Source: CAZHHH01 sp052400685 (GTDB taxonomy: Bacteria; Bacteroidota; Bacteroidia; Bacteroidales; Marinilabiliaceae). From it: a DNA stretch of 64,000 bases. The stretch lies in the NCBI GenBank assembly GCA_052400685.1, contig JBQTGJ010000014.1. One strand, 5' to 3'. Every line of letters starts with the position of its first letter. Position 1 is the stretch's first letter. The notes beneath the pieces were generated by a model. The model saw nothing but the letters and a program-made list of their open reading frames with translations, searched no databases and had not been told where the DNA came from. The translations under genes and the position numbers were made by a program. Positions 51,452-58,182 of this stretch are shown piece after piece.

Positions 51452-51631
51452 ATGAAACGAGCCATGGGAATTGCTTTACACACGAGAGTATGATAAATTC
51501 CGGTGAGTTCCATGTGACCTTAAAAAACAAAATATAAACACATGAAACGAGCCATGGGAATTGCTTTACATACGAGAGTATGATTAATTCCGGTGAGTTC
51601 CATGTGACCTTAAAAAACAAAATATAAACAC
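51452..51631 (+). repeat. 90-bp leader module with 13-codon minicistron, two tandem copies
   Basis: ATGs at 51452, 51542 and the gene start 51632 are exactly 90 bases apart. Each unit encodes MKRAMGIALHTRV followed by TGA (51491-51493 and 51581-51583), then AATTCCGGTGAGTTCCATGTG and an A-rich run before the next ATG. The two units are nearly identical to each other and to the one at 40334. Confidence 0.9.
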
Positions 51632-53047
51632 ATGAAATATCATTTAGTAATATTGGGATGCCAAATGAACCACGCCGATGCCGAACGTATGCAGGCTGTG
51701 ATGGCTAAGTTAGGGTATGCAAGCACGGATCGGGAAGAGGATGCCGACGTGATTGGCATTATTGCCTGTTCGGTACGTCAAAAGGCGATTGATAAAGTCT
51801 ATTCCAAAATTGCAAAATGGAACAAGTGGAAAAATAAAAAGAATCTGGTGACTTTTGTTTCGGGCTGTGTGTTGCCCGACGACCGCCAGAAATTTTTGAA
51901 ACTGTTTGACCTTGTCTTCGATATGAAAGAGCTGGCATCATTTCCGGCTATGTTAAGTCAGTATGGTGTAACCACTCCGCTATCAAATACAACAAAGATC
52001 TATGAGGCTGATATGGCCGAAGCGGCGAAGCCGGCAACGGCGGCTCAAAAATTGAAATATGCCGGTGTCAGGCCGGTGTCGAATGTGTCGGCCGCTCCCC
52101 AAACATGGGATGTGGAACCCATATATAACAGCAGTTTTGAGGCTTATATCCCAATTCAGAATGGCTGTAATAAATTTTGCACCTATTGTGCCGTTCCATA
52201 TACCCGGGGAAGAGAAGTGAGCCGTCCGTCGTCCGACATTTTAAAAGAGGCGATGCAACTCATTAATAGCGGCTATAAAAGCATCACTTTGCTGGGGCAA
52301 AACGTTAATTCGTATGGACTGGATAAAAAAGGTGAGGAGTTGTCGTTTGCTGAATTGTTGGATCAGTTGGGCCAAATGGCCGACGACTCAGGTAATGAGG
52401 TGTGGGTTTATTTTACATCGCCACACCCACGCGACATGACCCGTGATGTGATTGAAGCCATTTCGCGTCACCGCTCCCTGGCGAAACAAATACACCTCCC
52501 GGTGCAGTCGGGCAGCGATAAGGTGCTGATTCGCATGAACCGTAAATACAGCATGGACCGGTACCGTGATGTCGTGACCTGGATTCGTGAGCTGTTACCT
52601 ACAGCCACGTTGTTTACCGATGTGATAGTTGGTTTCACAGGCGAAGACGAAGAGCAGTTTGAGAGCACCCGTGCCGCTATGCGTGAATTTAAATATAACA
52701 TGGCCTACATTGCCATGTATTCACCACGTCCGGGCGCGGCCTCTTTTGCCTGGCAGGACGATGTGTCGCACGCGGTAAAAAAAGAACGCTATGCCATCCT
52801 TACAAAAGATTTGGAAAAGGTGGCTATTGTTCACACCGAAAAAATGAAAGGGCAAACAGTTCGGATGCTGGTACGCGGAAAGGATAAAAAAGAGGCCTAT
52901 CTAACAGGGCATACCGAAGGCAAAATTATTGTCCGTTTTCCGTCGTCTGACGAGAGTCTGATTGGCCAGTTTGTGGATGTTAAAATTGAATCTGTTCGTC
53001 CTTTTAGTGTCGAAGGGGAATTGGTGAAACAAACTGTTGAAGTGTAG
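51632..53047 (+). CDS. MiaB-like radical SAM methylthiotransferase
   Basis: A 471-residue enzyme of the MiaB/RimO/MtaB family, which inserts a methylthio group into tRNA or a ribosomal protein. Auxiliary-cluster cysteines are Cys10 (GCQMNHADAE), Cys46 (ACSVRQKA) and Cys79 (SGCVLPDD). The radical SAM cluster is Cys179, Cys183, Cys186 in NGCNKFCTYCAVPYTRGRE. A TRAM domain ends the protein. The GCQMN and CSVRQKA motifs favour MiaB (ms2i6A37 of tRNA). Oddities are Ala where Asn-Thr normally precedes Cys46, and an extra segment at residues 118-165 rich in Ala/Lys. The gene starts right after two leader modules. mtaB follows on the same strand. Confidence 0.85.
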   Translation: MKYHLVILGCQMNHADAERMQAVMAKLGYASTDREEDADVIGIIACSVRQKAIDKVYSKIAKWNKWKNKKNLVTFVSGCVLPDDRQKFLKLFDLVFDMKELASFPAMLSQYGVTTPLSNTTKIYEADMAEAAKPATAAQKLKYAGVRPVSNVSAAPQTWDVEPIYNSSFEAYIPIQNGCNKFCTYCAVPYTRGREVSRPSSDILKEAMQLINSGYKSITLLGQNVNSYGLDKKGEELSFAELLDQLGQMADDSGNEVWVYFTSPHPRDMTRDVIEAISRHRSLAKQIHLPVQSGSDKVLIRMNRKYSMDRYRDVVTWIRELLPTATLFTDVIVGFTGEDEEQFESTRAAMREFKYNMAYIAMYSPRPGAASFAWQDDVSHAVKKERYAILTKDLEKVAIVHTEKMKGQTVRMLVRGKDKKEAYLTGHTEGKIIVRFPSSDESLIGQFVDVKIESVRPFSVEGELVKQTVEV

Positions 53048-53112
53048 ATAAAACGGGCCGGGGTATTGAAGTAAATGTAATTTTGTTAGTGAGATGACGC
53101 TGCGTTTCATCT

Positions 53113-53184
53113 TGCAATTGCTGTAAATGACCTTTTTGAGGACAAGCATAATGCAGAAGCTGGCCTTTTGGGGGACAAGTATTA
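53113..53184. repeat. Hairpin repeat copy 11 (right half only)
   Basis: TTGCTGTAAATGACCTTTTTGAGGACAAGC... matches the right arm of subfamily B up to the GGACAAGTATT end; the left arm is missing. Confidence 0.55.
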
Positions 53185-53202
53185 CTGGTACAATTTACCA
53201 AT

Positions 53203-53265
53203 ATGAAACGGTCATGAGAGTTGATTCGCACAGTTTCATGTAACCATAAAAATCAAATATTGACT
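53203..53265 (+). repeat. Decayed leader module before mtaB
   Basis: ATGAAACGGTCATGA keeps the ATG-AAA-CG start of the 13-codon minicistron but stops after four codons. CAGTTTCATGTAACC matches GAGTTCCATGTGACC, and an A-rich run leads to the mtaB ATG at 53266. The spacing ATG to ATG is 63 rather than 90. Confidence 0.55.
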
Positions 53266-54519
53266 ATGAAAGTCGCGTTTAAAACATTGGGTTGCCGGTT
53301 AAATCAATACGAGATGGATGCTTTGGCTGCCCAGTTTAAAGAGCACGGTTATGAGGTGTCGGCGCAGGCGGCCGATGCCGATGTTATAGTGGTGAACACT
53401 TGTACTGTGACCAATCAAAGCAATCAAAAATCAAGATATGTCATTAGTCACTCAGGACGTGTTAACCCCAAGGCGAAAATGGTGATAACGGGTTGCATGA
53501 CAGAGAGTCACTCAGAGCAGTTAAAAAAGAAGTTCCCGCAAGCTGTCATCATCGACAATAAAGGTAAAAGTGGAATTTTTTACAGCGTGGAGTCATGGCT
53601 GAAAACCGGCAGTGCCGATTTGTCGAATCATGAATATGACTTATTTAGCTACCAGTCGTTTACCGAGATGTTTCACACACGCAGTCTCATTAAAATTCAG
53701 GATGGCTGCGATAATTTTTGCACCTATTGTATCATCCCTTTTGTGCGGGGCCGCGCAATCAGCCGTCCTGTTCAGCAGGTGCTCGATAATGTGCGTGATG
53801 TTGTGGCCAAAGGGGCAAAAGAAATTGTTATAACAGGAGTGAATATTAGTCGTTACGACAGCGACGGGGTGCGCTTTTCCGGCTTGTTGGATATGATTCT
53901 GAATCTGGAGGGGGATTTCAGGGTTCGCATTTCATCCATTGAGCCCGACCGGTTTGATGATCATTTTTTTACGTTGATTGGACATCCCAAACTGGCGCCC
54001 CATTTGCATTTGTGTTTACAAAGCGGCTCCGACCGTATTTTGATGCAAATGCGACGTATGTATACGGTGAAGGATTTTTTGACAATTGTAGAGCGGGTTC
54101 GCGATAAAGATCCGCTGTTTAACTTCACCACTGATGTGATTGTCGGGTTTCCCGGCGAAACAGAGGCCGAATTTGAAGAGAGCATGGAGGTGGCGCGTAA
54201 GGTGGGCTTCGGACATATGCATATTTTCAAGTATTCGGTGCGTCAGGGTACGCGTGCCGAACGTATGCCCGATCAGATTCCCGACAAGGTAAAAACGGAA
54301 CGCAGCCATCGTTTACACGCTTTGGGCGAAGAAATTACTGCTGCCTATGAGGCGCGTTTTGACAACACCGAGCAACGTATTTTGGTGGAAAAATGGAAGG
54401 ATGGAGTGGCATCGGGGTACAACGACTATTATGTCCCCATGCAGTTTGCCTCCGATAATAAAAAACGCAACCGTTTTGAGGTGGTAAAAGCCAGAGTTAA
54501 AATTTCTGATAAAAAATAG
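53266..54519 (+). CDS. mtaB: Threonylcarbamoyladenosine tRNA methylthiotransferase MtaB
   Basis: A 417-residue radical SAM enzyme that makes ms2t6A37 in tRNA. MKVAFKTLGCRLNQYEMDAL is the typical MtaB N-terminus and fixes the start at ATG 53266. Auxiliary-cluster cysteines are Cys10, Cys46 (NTCTVTNQ) and Cys77 (TGCMTESH). The radical SAM cysteines are Cys148, Cys152 and Cys155 in DGCDNFCTYCIIPFVRGRAI. The C-terminus has a short TRAM-like end. It follows the MiaB-like gene, so two related tRNA-modifying enzymes lie side by side, separated by 218 bases of repeats. Confidence 0.93.
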   Translation: MKVAFKTLGCRLNQYEMDALAAQFKEHGYEVSAQAADADVIVVNTCTVTNQSNQKSRYVISHSGRVNPKAKMVITGCMTESHSEQLKKKFPQAVIIDNKGKSGIFYSVESWLKTGSADLSNHEYDLFSYQSFTEMFHTRSLIKIQDGCDNFCTYCIIPFVRGRAISRPVQQVLDNVRDVVAKGAKEIVITGVNISRYDSDGVRFSGLLDMILNLEGDFRVRISSIEPDRFDDHFFTLIGHPKLAPHLHLCLQSGSDRILMQMRRMYTVKDFLTIVERVRDKDPLFNFTTDVIVGFPGETEAEFEESMEVARKVGFGHMHIFKYSVRQGTRAERMPDQIPDKVKTERSHRLHALGEEITAAYEARFDNTEQRILVEKWKDGVASGYNDYYVPMQFASDNKKRNRFEVVKARVKISDKK

Positions 54520-54591
54520 CCGTCTGATTTAAGCTTGTTAATTGGTCTTTGGAGTAAAATGTCCAGATAGTAAGAGTTTCTATTGAATTTG

Positions 54592-54669
54592 TTAGAGCTT
54601 GTCCATGTAAATGATTGTTTTTATGGCAAGCATACCGAAGTTGTTAACTTTATAGCCAGACACTTTTTA
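54592..54669. repeat. Hairpin repeat copy 12 (A fragment)
   Basis: GAGCTTGTCCATGTAAATGATTG, TTTTTATGGCAAGCATA and ACTTTATAGCCAGACACT match an A copy that lacks most of its left arm. Confidence 0.6.
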
Positions 54670-54812
54670 GTGCCTGGCTATAAAGCCCGGTGTTTGATCT
54701 GTAAAGTTTCGAGGCTTATGTACCCTCTAAAATATAAACTTATTCCTGTAAATGACCATTTTGCGAGCATTCATAACGCTAAAGTTGAACTTTATAGTCA
54801 AACGCTGTTTAT
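54670..54812. repeat. Hairpin repeat copy 13 (mixed A/B)
   Basis: Begins GTGCCTGGCTATAAAGCCC, keeps AAAGTTTCGAGGCTTATG, the tip TAAATGACCATTTTGCGAGC and ends AACTTTATAGTCAAACGCTG. The outer CTGGCTATAAAG is identical in pairing type to the end of copy 12, AGCCAG, so neighbouring copies can also pair with each other. Confidence 0.65.
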
Positions 54813-55093
54813 GGATTCAGATAACTCTTGAGCGCTTCTACATAAGCTTCAAATTCTTTAACTCCCTGGGGCGTAATTTTGCAGACGGTACGGGGGCGTT
54901 TGCCGGAAAATCCTTTGTTGATTGTGATATAGCCGGCAACAGAAAGCTTTTCAAGCTGAACGCTTATATTCCCGGCTGTGGCGCCCGTTTTTTCCCGGAT
55001 GAAAATAAAATCGGCTTCTTCCACAGAAAGAAGGATAGACATTATGGCAAGACGCAGTTCAGAATGAAGTAAAGGATTCAGCGGTTTAAACAT
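54809..55093 (-). CDS. HTH_34-type winged-helix transcriptional regulator
   Basis: A 94-residue regulator of the HTH_34 (PF13601) family: LNPLLHSELRLAIMSILLSV, then the recognition region TGATAGNISVQLEKLSVAGY and the wing ITINKGFSGKRPRTVCKITP. It has no sensor domain, so it probably works as a small dimeric repressor. It is second in an operon with a membrane protein; its start lies within the last codons of that gene. A palindromic operator candidate lies in the promoter upstream. Confidence 0.85.
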   Translation of the reverse strand: MFKPLNPLLHSELRLAIMSILLSVEEADFIFIREKTGATAGNISVQLEKLSVAGYITINKGFSGKRPRTVCKITPQGVKEFEAYVEALKSYLNP

Positions 55094-55673
55094 GTGTTTT
55101 ATGATTTTTGTAACGAAGTATATGTCCGGGAATGATCATCATGATCAGGAAAATTGCTGCAAATACCAGTATTTGTTCAATTCCGTTTACCATAAACAAT
55201 GCAATAGGCCAAAGCATACCAACTAAACCTAATATTATTATTAAAGGATATTTTATGGCAGTTCCCGTAAGGGTTACTCCCATGGCTAATAATAGCACGA
55301 TGATCTGAAGAACAGGGATGTCAACCAGAAATGCACCAACCGCTGTTAAAAGTGTCGCGATACCTGTAACTATCCAAATATTGCTTATCATGGTTGTAAT
55401 GAGGGTTTTGGAATAGGGACGCTCTTTTTTACCAGATTTCTTTAAACTCATGAAACTCCATCCTAAAATGGGGATGAGAAACCAAAGGTAATGAATTCGG
55501 GAATCCTGAAATTTGAAGAATAGGAAATAAATCAGTAACGACACGCCCACGGAAATATATCCCCACACAAGAAAAGGATATCCATTGCTGTTTTCAAGTC
55601 GTTTATGGCTGTTTGCAATCATCTCAGAAATGAGTTGCAAACTCTCTTTTTCGGTGATTTGTTTTTCTTCCAT
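55086..55673 (-). CDS. Membrane protein partner of an HTH_34 regulator
   Basis: A 195-residue integral membrane protein with a cytoplasmic N-terminal helix (EEKQITEKESLQLISEMIAN) and about six hydrophobic segments (YPFLVWGYISVGVSLLIYFL, TLLTAVGAFLVDIPVLQIIV and others). The function is unknown; such proteins are often paired with HTH_34 regulators in Bacteroidota. ATG at 55673 is preferred to 55754 because the promoter -7 box at 55703-55710 would otherwise lie inside the gene. It overlaps the regulator gene by 8 bases. Confidence 0.75.
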   Translation of the reverse strand: MEEKQITEKESLQLISEMIANSHKRLENSNGYPFLVWGYISVGVSLLIYFLFFKFQDSRIHYLWFLIPILGWSFMSLKKSGKKERPYSKTLITTMISNIWIVTGIATLLTAVGAFLVDIPVLQIIVLLLAMGVTLTGTAIKYPLIIILGLVGMLWPIALFMVNGIEQILVFAAIFLIMMIIPGHILRYKNHKTHV

Positions 55674-55702
55674 AATTATAAGTTTAATAGTTAATGTTGT
55701 CA

Positions 55703-55734
55703 CAAATATAAAATGGTTTATATTATAAACCAAA
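55703..55734 (-). promoter_or_regulatory. Promoter with embedded 17-bp palindromic operator
   Basis: On the minus strand, TTTG (55734-55731) and TATATTTG (55710-55703) are separated by 20 bases, an ideal Bacteroidota promoter. The spacer holds GGTTTATATTATAAACC (55715-55731), two perfect 8-bp half sites around one base. This is a strong candidate binding site for the HTH_34 protein of the same operon. Confidence 0.75.
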
Positions 55735-56035
55735 TATTTTATAAAACTTTTCACAAGTTAGAGTTATGTGTTGTGAATAGCTTATATTCTATCTGACAAG
55801 TATATCGCGAGGGAGAAGCCGTTTTCAAAAACGTGTTGGGACTTGTTGAGGAAATTCAGGTTGGTATTAAATTTTGGCAATATTTTCAGGTTGCAAGTCG
55901 GTTGAAAAGTAAACCGTTGTTTCCAAATTAGGCTGAAAGACTATTGGGGATTAAATAATTTGTAATAACAATAACTCTTATTTAAGTAAGGAAATTGATT
56001 AGAAATGAAATAAGGATTTCTATTGTTTAACAATG
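55735..56035. other. Intergenic stretch without recognised features
   Basis: About 300 bases between the HTH_34 operon promoter and the next repeats. No credible reading frame, terminator or repeat is seen. Confidence 0.4.
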
Positions 56036-56071
56036 GGGGCTTACTTCTGTAAATGAATATTTTACGAGTAT
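56036..56071. repeat. Hairpin repeat copy 14 (short fragment)
   Basis: CTTACTTCTGTAAATGAATATTTTACGAG resembles the tip and right flank of subfamily B; the rest is missing. Confidence 0.4.
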
Positions 56072-56225
56072 ATTTAGAGTCTGTCCATAAACTACGTGTT
56101 TGAAATATAAAGTTCATATACGAGGCTTGCGAAGTCATAAAAATCAAGGCGTTTACTTTTTGTAAATGACTGTTTTTATGACAAGCGTAACGAAGTAGTT
56201 GACTTTATAGACAAACACTATTTAA
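56072..56225. repeat. Hairpin repeat copy 15 (subfamily A, short form)
   Basis: A full A copy with GTGTTTG / CAAACAC, TATAAAGT / ACTTTATA, TCATAAAAA / TTTTTATGA and TTTAC / GTAAA. The right arm has AACGAAGTAGTTG like copy 4, so copies 4 and 15 form a sub-branch. It lies 28 bases from the stop of the NrtR-like gene. Confidence 0.85.
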
Positions 56226-56252
56226 TGTCGAAGTCAGACTTCATATCAGACG

Positions 56253-56978
56253 CTATATATTAATCACACTATGTTTGGTAGATATTTTAGTATAAATGTC
56301 GCGACTAAACATGTAGAGTTGTGCCGGTTTTTTGGAGGTGCCCACCCGTTTTTCATCCAAAGGGACTATATAGGTTTTGCTAATGGCTTTTTTTCTGAAG
56401 TTGCGGTTGTCAATCTGTATGTCGAGGATCGCTTCATAAGCCAGTTGTAACTCGTTTAGGGTAAATTTATCTTCCAAAAATTCAAAGATAACCGGTTCGC
56501 TCATTACTTTTTGTCGGAGATCGGTGTAGGCCCGTGCTATTATTTCTTTATGATCGAACCCCAGTTGTGGTAGTTTATTAATAGAAAACCATTGGGTGTT
56601 GTTGTCTTTAAGTATAACCTGACTGGAAGGGAGCAGGAAGTAATAAGCCACAGACATTGTTCGCGGATCAGTACCTCGGCTTTTTACCCAAAGTAAATCT
56701 TTATCGTTTTTGATGCGTTCGGGATTACCAAAGGTGCGAAATTGCTTCATATATACATCCTTCAGACCGGTAAGATCTTTAAATATTCTCAATGCCGATT
56801 CATCAAGTCGTTCACTTTTATAAACATGATTACCGGTAAGTATCCAGTCGTCAACTACGGGGTATTTTTCGTCGTACATGTGTAGTGTGCGTTTTGACAG
56901 CAAGATGTTAATGTCTGTGCCGTCAAAACCTAAAACAACGCAATCAACCGATATGTTAGGTATTTTTCTGAAATCCAT
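56253..56978 (-). CDS. NrtR-like transcriptional regulator (degenerate Nudix + winged helix)
   Basis: A 241-residue protein. Residues 8-150 are a Nudix-like domain (ISVDCVVLGFDGTDINILLS), but the Nudix box is broken: where Arg-Glu-x2-Glu-Glu is expected, SALRIFKDLTGLKD is found, so it should bind rather than cut its ligand. Residues 165-240 form a winged helix (FEFLEDKFTLNELQLAYEAI, then NFRKKAISKTYIVPLDEKRV). NrtR relatives in Bacteroides (AraR type) are sugar-responsive repressors. It is divergent from the outer-membrane protein and permease genes, with three palindromic sites between them. A regulator of hexitol use is the best inference. Confidence 0.88.
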   Translation of the reverse strand: MDFRKIPNISVDCVVLGFDGTDINILLSKRTLHMYDEKYPVVDDWILTGNHVYKSERLDESALRIFKDLTGLKDVYMKQFRTFGNPERIKNDKDLLWVKSRGTDPRTMSVAYYFLLPSSQVILKDNNTQWFSINKLPQLGFDHKEIIARAYTDLRQKVMSEPVIFEFLEDKFTLNELQLAYEAILDIQIDNRNFRKKAISKTYIVPLDEKRVGTSKKPAQLYMFSRDIYTKISTKHSVINI

Positions 56979-56980
56979 AA

Positions 56981-57001
56981 TAAACGTTATTGTGACGTTA
57001 T
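56981..57001. promoter_or_regulatory. Candidate NrtR-like operator 1
   Basis: AAACGT, a 7-base spacer, then ACGTTA: an imperfect inverted repeat with half sites one helical turn apart. It lies 3 bases upstream of the regulator start, fit for autorepression. Confidence 0.6.
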
Positions 57002-57082
57002 ATGATTTTTAAAATTATTACAAATATAAGAATGAAATTCTGCTTTCCATAAAAACAATGCTATTTGTATGTATTTATGAAA

Positions 57083-57103
57083 TAAACGTATGTATAACGT
57101 TAT
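57083..57103. promoter_or_regulatory. Candidate NrtR-like operator 2
   Basis: AAACGT-N7-ACGTTA again, sharing TAAACGT at the left and ACGTTAT-x-TG at the right with operator 1. The right part also forms the perfect palindrome ATAACGTTAT. Confidence 0.6.
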
Positions 57104-57273
57104 GTGTGAATATTTAGTTTGTTTATACCGGGATTATTGTTTTTTTTTTAGATGTTTTTTTAAAATTATTGAATTTATAAATGTCAATATTATAGTGTTT
57201 TAGTAAATTTTTCATAACTTATGTGTTAAATTATTTGCAGGTGTTAAATAATATTCCCTACATTTGGCCCGAA

Positions 57274-57294
57274 CAAACGTAGTATTGACGTTTA
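57274..57294. promoter_or_regulatory. Candidate NrtR-like operator 3
   Basis: AAACGT-N7-ACGTTT, a perfect 6-bp inverted repeat with the same spacing as operators 1 and 2. It lies 37 bases before the outer-membrane protein gene. Between operators 2 and 3 (57104-57273) the DNA is very AT-rich and shows no gene. Confidence 0.65.
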
Positions 57295-57330
57295 TTAATT
57301 TTTTGTTGAAAGCTCCTTAAAATTTTCTTT

Positions 57331-58158
57331 ATGAATACGCTATCTTATCACAATGAAAAAATGAGTTCGGATCGCTTTTTTACTGATGACGGAAAAATAC
57401 GTTTAAAAAAGGGATACGTGATTCTGGTGTTCACATTAATGTCCTTTCTGTTTAATGTTACACCCATTTATGCCCAGGATTCCGCTGTCAGTCATTTTAA
57501 TCTTGATCTTCGTCTCAAAAACATGCATTTGTGGCAAGGTTTTGTGGTTACCCCGGGAGCAATGATGGCTACAAGCATGGAATATACCACAAATGATCAG
57601 AAATTTGTCGCCGGAATATGGGGCGGCGCGGGGTTTGATGGTACTTATAAGGAGTTTTCCTATTATACGACTTACCGATTTACAAACAATTTCCAGGCTC
57701 AGTTAATCAGCCATAATAATTATAGCCAGATTGAAAATCCAAAGATCTTTAGCTATGATAAATATACTTCTCCAAATTTTTTAGATATCGTTTTGTCATA
57801 TACCGCCTCTGAGCGCATGCCTTTGTCCATACTTTGGTCTACCATTTTATTTGGTCAGGGTGGTGATTACGTCAACGAGACAGATGGAACAGTGACCGAC
57901 TCCTATTCCAATTATGTTGAGTTGAATTACCTGTTTATGGCGGATAAGCAGATTCAAATAAAAGCTTTTGTGGGGGGCGCTTTTTCATTTGTTACCGAAA
58001 AAACTTTTTACAGCACCAGTCCTGCTATCGTTAATATGGGAGTCACACTCAGCCAGGATGTGAAGTTTCTCAATAAAAAGATTCCTGTTTCAGGTACGGC
58101 TTTTTGGAATCCTGAATCCGGTAAGGGGGCTTTGCAGATCGACATAATGCTTTTTTAA
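57331..58158 (+). CDS. Putative outer-membrane barrel protein of the hexitol locus
   Basis: A 275-residue exported protein not matched to a named family. A long N-region precedes the hydrophobic signal VILVFTLMSFLFNVTPIYAQ with cleavage likely after YAQ; ATG 57361 is an alternative start. The mature part consists of alternating strands with many aromatics and short turns (HLWQGFVVTPGAMMATSMEY, AGIWGGAGFDGTYKEFSYYT) and ends in Phe, as for outer-membrane porins. It precedes the permease gene by 24 bases and lies downstream of three operator candidates, so it may let the substrate cross the outer membrane. Confidence 0.65.
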   Translation: MNTLSYHNEKMSSDRFFTDDGKIRLKKGYVILVFTLMSFLFNVTPIYAQDSAVSHFNLDLRLKNMHLWQGFVVTPGAMMATSMEYTTNDQKFVAGIWGGAGFDGTYKEFSYYTTYRFTNNFQAQLISHNNYSQIENPKIFSYDKYTSPNFLDIVLSYTASERMPLSILWSTILFGQGGDYVNETDGTVTDSYSNYVELNYLFMADKQIQIKAFVGGAFSFVTEKTFYSTSPAIVNMGVTLSQDVKFLNKKIPVSGTAFWNPESGKGALQIDIMLF

Positions 58159-58182
58159 TTTAACGTTATTAAATCTATCATC

